64,000 nucleotides of DNA from Mycobacteroides abscessus ATCC 19977 (GTDB lineage Bacteria; Actinomycetota; Actinomycetes; Mycobacteriales; Mycobacteriaceae), in NCBI RefSeq assembly GCF_000069185.1, contig NC_010397.1, positions 124,001-188,000 of the forward strand. The letters run 5' to 3'. Both the position numbers and the translations under genes were made by a program. The stretch's first letter is position 1; the number at the start of each line of letters is the position of its first letter. This document shows, one piece after another, positions 15,403 to 23,108 of this stretch. The notes beneath the pieces are model-generated. The model had not been told where the DNA came from. It did not search any database and saw only the letters and a program-made list of their open reading frames with translations.

Positions 15403-16937
15403 GCGGTCACCTTCGCCGGATGCTTCTCATAGACGTAGTCGGCGAGAGGGAAGTCCCGTGTGCTGCGCCGGGCTTCGAAGAAGCCGGCCGGACGTAGATA
15501 CGTGCTGTCGCCCTGGGAGTTCCGATAGTAGGTGGGGACGTGGCCGTTCAGTTCGGCAAGGTAGTAGCGCATGGCTTCGGATCGTTGTTTGACCGTGTGG
15601 TGATAGGCGTCCGCGACCTCTTTGCGTACCTCACAGCGATCCGCGCCGCGCCGGTTGGTCTCAAGGATCGCGCGCACGGCGTGATCCGATGTCATCTCCA
15701 TGAAGGCATGCCAACCCGAGCCCGTCCATGAGTACGGTCCACACAGGGTCCACCGATTGGGCAGCCCATGCACCGCGACGCTTTCGTAGGCCTGCAAGCC
15801 GTTTTCGCCGTAGTAGCTGGCCAGGTCGAATCCATTGCGGCCCAAGATGGCGCCCGGTCGGTACGTTTCGGGATCCGAAAAAACCTCATATCCGGTGGCG
15901 AGAATGAGAACATTGAATCGGTGTTCGACACCATCGCGCGTGCGGACGCCCTTTTTGGTGATCCGTTCGATCGGCTCGGTGACGAGTGTGACGTTGTTTC
16001 GGTTGTAGGCCTTCAGATAACCGTTGGATATGGTCGGGCGTTTGGCAAGTGGCCCAAAATTGGGGGTGAGTTTCTCGGCTGTCGCAGGGTCGTCCACCAC
16101 CCATCGGATGTACCGGCGGTAAGCGGCGATACAGGCCGCGTCGAACCTGTCCATAACCGGGCGCGACCATCGAAAAGGGGCCTTACTCAGTGAACGAAGT
16201 AGCACATCGGCAAGCACCAATACGGCACCGTTGAGCGCCGATTGAACGCCGGGCGCCGCATATAGCGGGCGTAGGAAGGGGCCCAGGGTGAGGTCGGGTT
16301 TGGGCAGCGACCACACGGGTGTGCGCTGAAAGACGGTGAGGTGCGCGATTTCCGGGGCGATCGTCGGAATGATCTGTACCGCACTGGCGCCGGTCCCGAT
16401 GATGCCGACCGACTTTCCCGCCATGTCGAACTCGTGGTCCCAATCGGTGGGACGCTGGATTTTGCCGCCGAACGAATGGGCCCCGGCGATTCCGATGTCG
16501 GCCTTGGGGCGCACAAAGGCACCGACAGCGCTGACCAAGAACCGTGTCGTGACGACCGTGCCGTCCGAGGTGTGAAGCTTCCAGTGCCCGGCCTCATCGT
16601 CCCATTCCTCACGCTCCACGTTGGTGTTGAAGCGCACGCGCTCGTAGACACCGAAACGCTTGGCCACGTCCACGTGGTACTGCTTGACTTCGGCTCCTTT
16701 TGGAAAAAGCCTGCTCCACTGAGGGTTTCGTGCAAACGAGTACTGGTAGGCGAAGGATGGCACGTCGACGCCTAGGCCAGGGTAGTGATTCTCGTGCCAG
16801 CTGCCACCAACATCGTCGGCGCGTTCCAGCAGCACGATGTTTCCGACACCCGCCTGCAGCAGCTTGACCCCGGCTGCAATGCCGCCGGGCCCGGCGCCGA
16901 TGACGGCGACCTCGAATTCTGGTTGTTCGCTGCTCAT
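15399..16937 (-). CDS. Flavin-containing monooxygenase, Baeyer-Villiger type with altered fingerprint (BVMO 2)
   Basis: 512 residues, a paralogue of BVMO 1. The FAD loop is VIGAGPGGIAAG and the NADPH loop is IIGTGASAVQI. The Baeyer-Villiger fingerprint reads FGGKIQRPTDWD (156-167), so Arg162 replaces the usual histidine. C-terminal YLRPAGFFEARRSTRDFPLADY is typical of the family. It may act on a different ketone, or catalyse another flavin oxygenation. ATGA overlaps join it to the SDR upstream and the esterase downstream. Confidence 0.87.
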   Translation of the reverse strand: MSSEQPEFEVAVIGAGPGGIAAGVKLLQAGVGNIVLLERADDVGGSWHENHYPGLGVDVPSFAYQYSFARNPQWSRLFPKGAEVKQYHVDVAKRFGVYERVRFNTNVEREEWDDEAGHWKLHTSDGTVVTTRFLVSAVGAFVRPKADIGIAGAHSFGGKIQRPTDWDHEFDMAGKSVGIIGTGASAVQIIPTIAPEIAHLTVFQRTPVWSLPKPDLTLGPFLRPLYAAPGVQSALNGAVLVLADVLLRSLSKAPFRWSRPVMDRFDAACIAAYRRYIRWVVDDPATAEKLTPNFGPLAKRPTISNGYLKAYNRNNVTLVTEPIERITKKGVRTRDGVEHRFNVLILATGYEVFSDPETYRPGAILGRNGFDLASYYGENGLQAYESVAVHGLPNRWTLCGPYSWTGSGWHAFMEMTSDHAVRAILETNRRGADRCEVRKEVADAYHHTVKQRSEAMRYYLAELNGHVPTYYRNSQGDSTYLRPAGFFEARRSTRDFPLADYVYEKHPAKVTA

Positions 16938-17794
16938 TTCGCCACTCGATTCAGTAAAGGTTGCAGCCGGGACATCAAACCGTCAGCCAATTCGAATGAT
17001 CCGATACCGGTGAGCGTCCGGCTGAAGCTCGGTGACAACCGGTAGAGACCGTAGATGAACCAGGACTCGGGATTGACGGGAACAACGGCCCAGTTATGCC
17101 GCACGGAGCGCTCGATGGCGCGCGCCACTTTGTCGGGTCCGGCGTAACTGATCGACTGGATCTTGCCTGCCTGTGCGTGCCACCGCTGCTGGTCATCCTC
17201 GCTGATCCCGGCGCGCTGGCCGTTGGCAATCAGGTTGGTGTTGATGACCCCGGGGCAGATCGCGCTCACGCCGATCCTATGTCGGCGCAGCTCCACCCGG
17301 AGCGATTGTGACGCCATGAGCACCGCGGCCTTGGCGGTGCCGTATGCGGCGATCATCTTGTGCGGCAGGAATGCTGCACCCGAGGAGATGTTGACGATAT
17401 GTCCGCGGACACCCGCATCGATCATCTGTTGCGCGAAGATCCGTGAGCCGTAGATGACGCTCATCAGGTCGATGTCCATGGTGCGCTGCCATTGCTCCGC
17501 GGTCATGTCGACAAAGCCGCCCCAGTCCATGATCCCGGCGTTGTTGACAAGCAAATCCGCTGGGCCGAACTCGGAGTCGGTCCATTTGCCGAACGTCTCC
17601 CACTGTTGCTCGTCCGCGACGTCCAGTTGATACGCCGATGCCCTGCCTCCGGCCGCGACTATCTGGTCGGTCGCTGCCTCGGCAGCGTGGATATCGATAT
17701 CCGCCAGGACAACCCGGTGTCCTTGCGAGGCAAACAGACGTGCGGTTTCTCGCCCGATACCGGACCCTGCGCCGGTGATGATCGCTGTCTTCAT
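16934..17794 (-). CDS. Short-chain dehydrogenase/reductase (SDR 1)
   Basis: 286 residues. The NAD(P) loop is TGAGSGIG (7-14), NNAG is at 84-87, and the catalytic residues are Ser138 and Y151xxxK155. An aspartate after the second strand (VVLADIDIH) favours NAD(H). A C-terminal extension (PESWFIYGLYRLSP) resembles mycobacterial SDRs beside mymA. The start is ATG 17794; earlier codons run into the upstream gene. It probably interconverts an alcohol and the ketone used by the monooxygenases. Confidence 0.9.
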   Translation of the reverse strand: MKTAIITGAGSGIGRETARLFASQGHRVVLADIDIHAAEAATDQIVAAGGRASAYQLDVADEQQWETFGKWTDSEFGPADLLVNNAGIMDWGGFVDMTAEQWQRTMDIDLMSVIYGSRIFAQQMIDAGVRGHIVNISSGAAFLPHKMIAAYGTAKAAVLMASQSLRVELRRHRIGVSAICPGVINTNLIANGQRAGISEDDQQRWHAQAGKIQSISYAGPDKVARAIERSVRHNWAVVPVNPESWFIYGLYRLSPSFSRTLTGIGSFELADGLMSRLQPLLNRVAK

Positions 17795-18663
17795 CGTTTT
17801 CCTCCGATACCCAAAGCGGTGAGTGCCCGTGAGCTCACATCGACGGCCCGTTCGGCCAGCGACATTTGTGCGATGCCGAGAGCCCCACGCATCAGCCCGG
17901 GGGACAGCCGGTAGAGGAACCACCCGATCCAGGCCTCGAATCCGACCGGGACGGTGGACAGGTTCCAGCGCATGGAGCGTTCCACCGCCTCGGCGACATG
18001 GTCAGGCGAGCGCCCGAAGAAGTGCTGACCGCGATTCAGCTTGTCTGTCCAACTGCTGCCGGCCGTTTCGTCGACGCCGCTGCGAGTTCCGTTGGCGGAC
18101 AGGTTGGTATCGATCAGTCCGGGACAGATCGCGCTGACGCCGATGCCGCGCTTACCGAATTCGGCCCGTAGTGCCTGGGTACCGAACCAAGCGCCTTGTT
18201 TGGCAACGACGTAAGAGGGAGCCAGTGGAGTCGGCATGAAGGCTCCCACCGAACAGATGTTGGCGATGTGGCCCCGGGCGCCCGCCTCGACCATGCGTTG
18301 CACGAACAGACGCGAGCCGACCAGGGGGCTCATCATGTTGATGGCGATCATGCGACGCCAATCGGCACCCGTCTGCTCCAGGAATCCACCGGCGATGAGG
18401 ATCCCGGCGTTGTTGACCAGCAGATCGGGAGTGCCGTGTTCCTCGCACACCCAGTCGGTGAATTGCCGCCAGTCTTCCAGGTCGGCGACGTCCAGGCGAC
18501 GGAAAACGGCGCTGCCGCCTGTTCGGGTGATGCGGTCGACGGTCTCGGCCCCGGTGGCCTCGTTGATGTCGGAGACAACGATGGTCCAGCCCTTGCGGCC
18601 GAAGCGCTCTGCCGTCGCACGCCCGATGCCGCTGCCCGCCCCGGTGACGACTGCTACCGGCAT
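17791..18663 (-). CDS. Short-chain dehydrogenase/reductase (SDR 2), first gene of the operon
   Basis: 290 residues, paralogous to SDR 1 with the same motif spacing: TGAGSGIG (7-14), NNAG (84-87), Ser138 and Y151VVAK155. VVSDINE after the second strand suggests NAD(H). The C-terminus has the same EAWIGWFLYRLSPG segment. It is the promoter-proximal gene of the cluster, with a TetR-type palindrome about 80 bp upstream. The two SDRs could act on different substrates or in opposite directions. Confidence 0.9.
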   Translation of the reverse strand: MPVAVVTGAGSGIGRATAERFGRKGWTIVVSDINEATGAETVDRITRTGGSAVFRRLDVADLEDWRQFTDWVCEEHGTPDLLVNNAGILIAGGFLEQTGADWRRMIAINMMSPLVGSRLFVQRMVEAGARGHIANICSVGAFMPTPLAPSYVVAKQGAWFGTQALRAEFGKRGIGVSAICPGLIDTNLSANGTRSGVDETAGSSWTDKLNRGQHFFGRSPDHVAEAVERSMRWNLSTVPVGFEAWIGWFLYRLSPGLMRGALGIAQMSLAERAVDVSSRALTALGIGGKR

Positions 18664-18739
18664 GAGTCACCTCCCGGGCGCGCCGTAAACCGGAACGATG
18701 CTGTGTCCATGCGTGGGCTTCCTCTCCGTTGAGATCTTC

Positions 18740-18764
18740 ATTCGGATAATAGGATTATCTGAAT
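18740..18764. promoter_or_regulatory. TetR-type operator palindrome upstream of the SDR-BVMO operon
   Basis: ATTCGGATAAT and ATTATCTGAAT flank a three-base AGG centre, making a 25-bp inverted repeat with one mismatched pair. It is A+T rich and lies 77 bp upstream of the SDR 2 start, where the operon promoter should be. The neighbouring TetR gene (18855-19487) is the obvious candidate reader. A related half-site, ATTATCTCAAT, occurs at 19549-19559 upstream of that gene. Confidence 0.75.
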
Positions 18765-18854
18765 GGTGATGCAATGGCTGACGGAGAAAAGGTGGCGACA
18801 CGATTTCGGGTAGCAAGGAGCGCCGGGTCACCGATACCGGCGATGTAGTCGGAA

Positions 18855-19487
18855 TTAGCTAGAGATGTGCGCGGACCGGCGCAGATCGGCAATCCAAAGC
18901 CGCAGCGTCCGGGTCAGTAGGTCGACGTACTGCTGTTCGTCGATGGTTCCCAAGGTGCGGCCGAGCGCCAATCCCACCGCGGTTGCCAGGACCGCCGTGA
19001 GCGCTGCGTCGCGGTCGTCGTCGGAGACGTCATCCGGAAGAGCGTTCGCGAGTACGGCCGCGAGAAGCCCGCGACCCATCTCGATATGGCCCTGCGAGAC
19101 GGCCAGCTGCACCTGATCCTTGTGTATGGCCAGCGCGTACTCCGCAGCCAGTGCCACCAGGCCCTCGTCTCCCCCCAGCGACGCCGACCACTGCGCGAGT
19201 TCGGTGATCTGTTCGTCGACGGACGAGGCTGACTGGATGAGCCTGCCCGCGACTTCCGAGAAGGTCCGCATGTAGCAGCGCAGCAGCACCTCGGCGCAGA
19301 GGTTTTCCTTGCTGGAGAAATTCGAGTAGATCGCGCCGACCGTGCGGCCGGCGGCTTCGGCGATCTTGGTGACGGTTGTCCCGCCGAGCCCGTTCGCGAG
19401 GAACAGCTCTTCTGCGGCATCCAGAAGTTCCTCACGAGTGCGTTGCTGAGATTCGGCGCGGCTGACCCGCTGACGCTGGCCGGACAC
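18855..19487 (-). CDS. TetR family transcriptional regulator of the SDR-BVMO operon (predicted)
   Basis: 210 residues. The helix-turn-helix is [20 protein letters not shown] followed by [22 protein letters not shown] 19487 follows GAGGAGG with five bases between, an excellent ribosome binding site, so the longer frame to 19550 was not used. It lies upstream of and codirectional with the six-gene operon, separated by 191 bp containing the palindrome. Control of that operon is inferred from position. Confidence 0.9.
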   Translation of the reverse strand: MSGQRQRVSRAESQQRTREELLDAAEELFLANGLGGTTVTKIAEAAGRTVGAIYSNFSSKENLCAEVLLRCYMRTFSEVAGRLIQSASSVDEQITELAQWSASLGGDEGLVALAAEYALAIHKDQVQLAVSQGHIEMGRGLLAAVLANALPDDVSDDDRDAALTAVLATAVGLALGRTLGTIDEQQYVDLLTRTLRLWIADLRRSAHISS

Positions 19488-19548
19488 CGATACCTCCTCG
19501 ATTTCGCAACAGCTTCGCCTGGTGGGCTGGCCGCCTTCGTATATTGCC

Positions 19549-19559
19549 ATTATCTCAAT
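19549..19559. promoter_or_regulatory. Half-site resembling the 18740-18764 operator
   Basis: ATTATCTCAAT differs by one base from the right arm of the operator palindrome. It lies 62 bp upstream of the TetR start and between that gene and the divergent MgtC-like gene. This would fit autoregulation, although the left arm is poorly conserved. Confidence 0.4.
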
Positions 19560-19650
19560 GCGTGGTCCAGTGCTGCGTAGCCCCGGTGCAGATGAAGATC
19601 GCCCGGGCGCACAAGTTTGGCGCTACCTCGTGGTGGATACCCAAGGGGCT

Positions 19651-20400
19651 ATGGCACTTGCGGATTCTGTGGCGATGTTCGGTGGTGCGGGCCAGGGCGG
19701 TCGGCAACTTGTCGGGCTGCTGGCCGCGTTCGTGCTATCGGGGATTATCGGCCTGGAACGCGAGATCGCGGGTAAGAGTGCGGGATTGCGCACACAGACG
19801 ATTGTCGGGACCTCCGCGGCGCTGATCTTATTGGTGAGCAAATACGGTTTTGATGATGTGCTGGCCGACGGCATCGTGATCCTTGACCCGTCACGCGTTG
19901 CGGCGCAGATCGTTTCGGGTATCGGTTTTCTGGGCGCCGGAATCATCATCATGCGCCGCGGGGCGGTGCACGGGTTGACCACGGCGGCGGCGATATGGGA
20001 ATCGGCGGCGGTGGGCATGGCCGCGGGCGCCGGGCTACTGCTGCTGGCGATGGTGGTGACTGTCCTGCATTTCGCAACGGTATTCGGATTGGCGGCCTTG
20101 GGCCGACTGCTCACCGCGAGGCTGCATGGCGCTGTCAGCCTGCACGTCACCTACGCGGACGGCCGGGGTGTCCTGAGGCAGCTGCTCAACGCCTGCAATG
20201 CACACCGCTGGTCTTTGTTGGCATTGTCCGCCGACCCACCGGCCGCGCCTCAGACCACCGACTCGATCAGCCCTGGCACCGCGCGTGAGGTCGGCGTGGT
20301 GATGACCTTGTCCGGCACAAGACTTGATGCCGCAACGAATGTGCTTGCGGCGGTGGACGGTGTACATCGCATCGACCGGCTTGGCGACGATATCGAGTAG
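19651..20400 (+). CDS. MgtC/SapB family membrane protein
   Basis: About 249 residues. The N-terminal MgtC domain has [25 protein letters not shown], several membrane helices, [25 protein letters not shown] and [11 protein letters not shown], all hallmarks of the family. The soluble C-terminus (about 150-249) resembles the ACT-like MgtC C-domain. MgtC proteins help growth at low magnesium and in phagocytes. The start is uncertain: ATG 19651 gives a typical N-terminus, while the frame is open from 19522. Confidence 0.85.
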   Translation: MALADSVAMFGGAGQGGRQLVGLLAAFVLSGIIGLEREIAGKSAGLRTQTIVGTSAALILLVSKYGFDDVLADGIVILDPSRVAAQIVSGIGFLGAGIIIMRRGAVHGLTTAAAIWESAAVGMAAGAGLLLLAMVVTVLHFATVFGLAALGRLLTARLHGAVSLHVTYADGRGVLRQLLNACNAHRWSLLALSADPPAAPQTTDSISPGTAREVGVVMTLSGTRLDAATNVLAAVDGVHRIDRLGDDIE

Positions 20401-20410
20401 CCGGCCGGGT

Positions 20411-21154
20411 CTATTCCAAACCGAGGCTCTTGAGGGCGTGCGTCATCCGCTGCGGCGTGGCAGGGGTGAGTGTGGCCCACAGGGCACCGTCGGCGGACGT
20501 GCTTGGGGTGGCCATGATTCGTCCAAATGCTGTGTCGTATACCGCGACTCCGCCGGGTGCGCGATCGGTGACGCCATCAACGCGTCTGATCGCGGTGATT
20601 TCGGTCATCGCGCCGCGACGTGCCATGCCCTTCGCCACCGTCACCGCGTCGGCCTTGGTGGCCCCGAGCGCCATGAGTTGGCGGGCCATGTCGGCGGGTT
20701 CGGAATTGAGCGCCAGCGCCAGCTGCTCGGCCGGTGCGTTGATCGACCCGAACTTCAGCGGGGTGGCGTCGCCGAGATAGCGCCATAGCTCGGCACCGAG
20801 CGATCCGGTCACCGACCGCATAGCGACGCCTTCGCCGTCGTTGACCAGCAGTACGTATGCCTCCCCATGCTCGACGAGGCACAGGCGCAGCATCTGCGAT
20901 CCCGCCCAGCGGCGCACCGCCACCTGACCGGTGGCCTTGCTGGCCGAGGTCAACATGTCACGCAGAGTCGGGTGAAGGTCTTCACCCTTCAGCAGGTTGC
21001 GTTCCTTGAGCCGGGCACGCGCGCTTTCCAGTGCGTCTCGGTGTTCGGCTTCGTCTTCGTGGCGCGGACCGGCGGCCAGCACAACCGGCAAGAGGTCATT
21101 GCCGGTGATTTCGCGGGTCAGCTCCAGTTCGTCGAAGTCCAGGCGGACGGTCAC
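20411..21154 (-). CDS. EspG-like ESX secretion-associated chaperone
   Basis: 247 residues. The N-terminal pattern LELTREITGNDLLPVVL, the central VRRWAGSQMLRLCLVEHGEAYVLL strand region, and GDATPLKFGSINAPAEQLALAL match EspG proteins, cytosolic chaperones that bind PE-PPE heterodimers for type VII secretion. It overlaps the PPE-like gene stop by four bases. No secretion ATPase or membrane component is present in the window. Confidence 0.75.
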   Translation of the reverse strand: MTVRLDFDELELTREITGNDLLPVVLAAGPRHEDEAEHRDALESARARLKERNLLKGEDLHPTLRDMLTSASKATGQVAVRRWAGSQMLRLCLVEHGEAYVLLVNDGEGVAMRSVTGSLGAELWRYLGDATPLKFGSINAPAEQLALALNSEPADMARQLMALGATKADAVTVAKGMARRGAMTEITAIRRVDGVTDRAPGGVAVYDTAFGRIMATPSTSADGALWATLTPATPQRMTHALKSLGLE

Positions 21155-22191
21155 AGCTCCGCGCTCGCGCCGAGAACCGGAGGCGCAACCGCTCCCTTGG
21201 AGCCACCACGCTCGAAGAGCGTTGAGGCGTCAACGTTTTCAAAGTCGGCAACCTTATCGGTGCCGGACTTGCTGGTGAGGATGTCCGGAAGTTCGACAGG
21301 CTTGCTCTCGTCGCCCATGAACACGCCGGTGGCGCCGATGGCGGTGAGGTCCTTGTCGTCCTCGTCTTCGTCCTTCTTGTTGACGGTGCCGCCCACCTTG
21401 ATGCCCTTACCGGCAGAGGCGGCCAGCGCGCCGCCGGCCATCATGCCGGCCATGGGGGCACCCATACCGCCCATTCCGTAACCGGTACCGCCGGCGGCCG
21501 TCGGGTTGCCGGCCATCGAGATGGCGGCCGCGCGGGCACTCTGCACCCCGGGCACCGAGTCGGGGCTCAACGGGCTCGGGCCCATCTCAGACAGGCCGAC
21601 ACCGGCCGCGCTGACACCGGTATTGCCGCTGTTGGCCTCCGACTTCTCCTCGGGGTACTTGATGACCTCGGGAGCCGGCGGGAACTCGACGACCTTGGCC
21701 GCGGGCTCGCTGGCCGACTCGTACGTCTCCATGGCCTTGGCGGCTTGCAGATCCAGGCCCTGCTCCATGCCTTCGGTGGTGGCGTGCAGACCGAAGAGCG
21801 CTCCGCCTGCGGACAACGCCTCGGCCTTGGCCTTTTCCAGCTGGGCCAGGTCGTTGATGTGCGGCATGTCCAGCACCGCGGTGCCGTAGGACTCGGCGTA
21901 GGTGTTGGCGGTATCACTGACCTGCTGAGTCAGCCCAGCCATCTTGTCCAGCCATTCGGTGAACGGATTCAGCTTGGTCAGTGCCTCCTCGGCGCGAGGC
22001 CCGCGGTACCCCTCCATGAGCTTCTCGCCGACCTGAAGGCTGTTTTCGTGCACCTCGGCGAACGCGGCACTGATCTCCTGCCAGGCCAGTGCGCTGTCGA
22101 CCACATGGGTCGGGCCCGCGCCGGTGGTCAGGTCAAGAGCCAGCTTCTTGGCCTTACGGGCCACCCAGTTGACACCAGTGAATCCGGTCAT
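21151..22191 (-). CDS. PPE-like protein, putative type VII secretion substrate
   Basis: 346 residues. The N-terminal 160 residues follow the PPE domain layout: TGAGPTHVVDSALAWQEISAAF, then EGYRGPRAEEAL with YRG at the WxG turn, then two long helices. The classic PPE tripeptide near the N-terminus is absent (TGVNW instead). The C-terminal part is Gly/Ala/Met-rich (GTGYGMGGMGAPMAGMMAGG) followed by an acidic KKDEDEDDKD stretch and an unrecognised tail. It lies between a PE-like gene (3-bp gap) and the EspG-like gene. Confidence 0.7.
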   Translation of the reverse strand: MTGFTGVNWVARKAKKLALDLTTGAGPTHVVDSALAWQEISAAFAEVHENSLQVGEKLMEGYRGPRAEEALTKLNPFTEWLDKMAGLTQQVSDTANTYAESYGTAVLDMPHINDLAQLEKAKAEALSAGGALFGLHATTEGMEQGLDLQAAKAMETYESASEPAAKVVEFPPAPEVIKYPEEKSEANSGNTGVSAAGVGLSEMGPSPLSPDSVPGVQSARAAAISMAGNPTAAGGTGYGMGGMGAPMAGMMAGGALAASAGKGIKVGGTVNKKDEDEDDKDLTAIGATGVFMGDESKPVELPDILTSKSGTDKVADFENVDASTLFERGGSKGAVAPPVLGASAEL

Positions 22192-22194
22192 GAT

Positions 22195-22566
22195 CTATTC
22201 CCCCACACCATTGATACGGGCGGCGTTGTGGTGCTCCAGGTCCACGAACGCCTGCGAGTTACGCCGGAATGCTTCGGCGATGCGCTTGAGCTGCTCGATG
22301 CCGTCCTTGGCAACCTTCTCGAAATTCTCGTTGGTCTTCGCCGAGGCGTGTGATACCGCGGTGGACACCTCGTCGCGGCCCGCGGATCCGAACTTGGCGG
22401 TCTCGAGCTGCTTGTCGAGAGCTTCCTGCAGTCGCTGCGCCATCGCGTCGTACTCGACGGCGGCATCCTTCATGACATCTGGATCGACTTGCAGAACAGT
22501 TCCCGGCTGGTTAGCCAGGTCCCAACGGATCTCCTCACGCTGGGCGGGCGCCGGTACGTCAGCCAT
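22195..22566 (-). CDS. PE/ESX-like helical protein, putative PPE partner
   Basis: 123 residues from ATG 22566. After an N-terminal lead, two long amphipathic helices (DVMKDAAVEYDAMAQRLQEAL and NENFEKVAKDGIEQLKRIAEAF) are joined by a turn at KFGSAG, as in PE or WXG100-like substrates. There is no signal peptide. The usual YxxxD/E secretion motif was not found. Placement directly before the PPE-like and EspG-like genes suggests it is the heterodimer partner. Confidence 0.65.
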   Translation of the reverse strand: MADVPAPAQREEIRWDLANQPGTVLQVDPDVMKDAAVEYDAMAQRLQEALDKQLETAKFGSAGRDEVSTAVSHASAKTNENFEKVAKDGIEQLKRIAEAFRRNSQAFVDLEHHNAARINGVGE

Positions 22567-22711
22567 CTTCTGTCCCCTTTCCCCCACTTGTCTCGCGTCG
22601 TCCTAAGGGCAGTTTTGCCCTTTCACTAGAGATGGACGGCGGATCCCTCTATTCGGTTCCATCATTCTCCAAGATTTTTGGATTTTTTTCCAGCAAACCT
22701 CAGCTGCACCT

Positions 22712-23062
22712 TTAGCCCCAGCCCAGCTGGTGTAAGCGCTCGTCGTCGATACCAAAATGGTGAGCGATCTCGTGGATCACGGTGATCGTGACCTCATCGA
22801 CCACCTCTTGTTCGCTGGAGCACATCTCCAGCAACGGCTCGCGGTAGATCGTGATGGTGTCCGGCAGCGCCCCGGCGTAGAAGCTGTCGCGTTCGGTCAG
22901 TGCGATGCCTTCGTACAGCCCGAGTAGATCGGGATCCTCCGGATGGTGGTCCTGCACCAGCACCACCACGTTGTCGATGGCGGCGGCAAGCTGAGGCGGA
23001 ATGGCGTCGAGAGCATCGGACACGAGCTCTTCGAACCGTTGCTCGCCCATCTGCACGGGCAT
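22712..23062 (-). CDS. Metallopeptidase-like HEXXH protein (Rv3836-like)
   Basis: 116 residues. TVIHEIAHHFGIDDERLHQLGW contains a zincin HEXXH motif with a downstream histidine; IYREPLLEMCSSEQEVVDEV precedes it. This is the pattern of the acidobacterial/actinobacterial zinc peptidase-like family (DUF1025). It is followed upstream by the septum-formation gene, as in M. tuberculosis Rv3835-Rv3836. ATG 23062 or 23050 could start it. Confidence 0.82.
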   Translation of the reverse strand: MPVQMGEQRFEELVSDALDAIPPQLAAAIDNVVVLVQDHHPEDPDLLGLYEGIALTERDSFYAGALPDTITIYREPLLEMCSSEQEVVDEVTITVIHEIAHHFGIDDERLHQLGWG

Positions 23063-23108
23063 CAGGAGATGGCGCCGTAAAGGGACATGGTGCCGTAGAG
23101 GGACACCG

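Noticed and set aside
22615..22711. T-rich stretch downstream of the HEXXH gene as a terminator
   Set aside because: On the transcript strand the run is A-rich and no stable stem precedes it.
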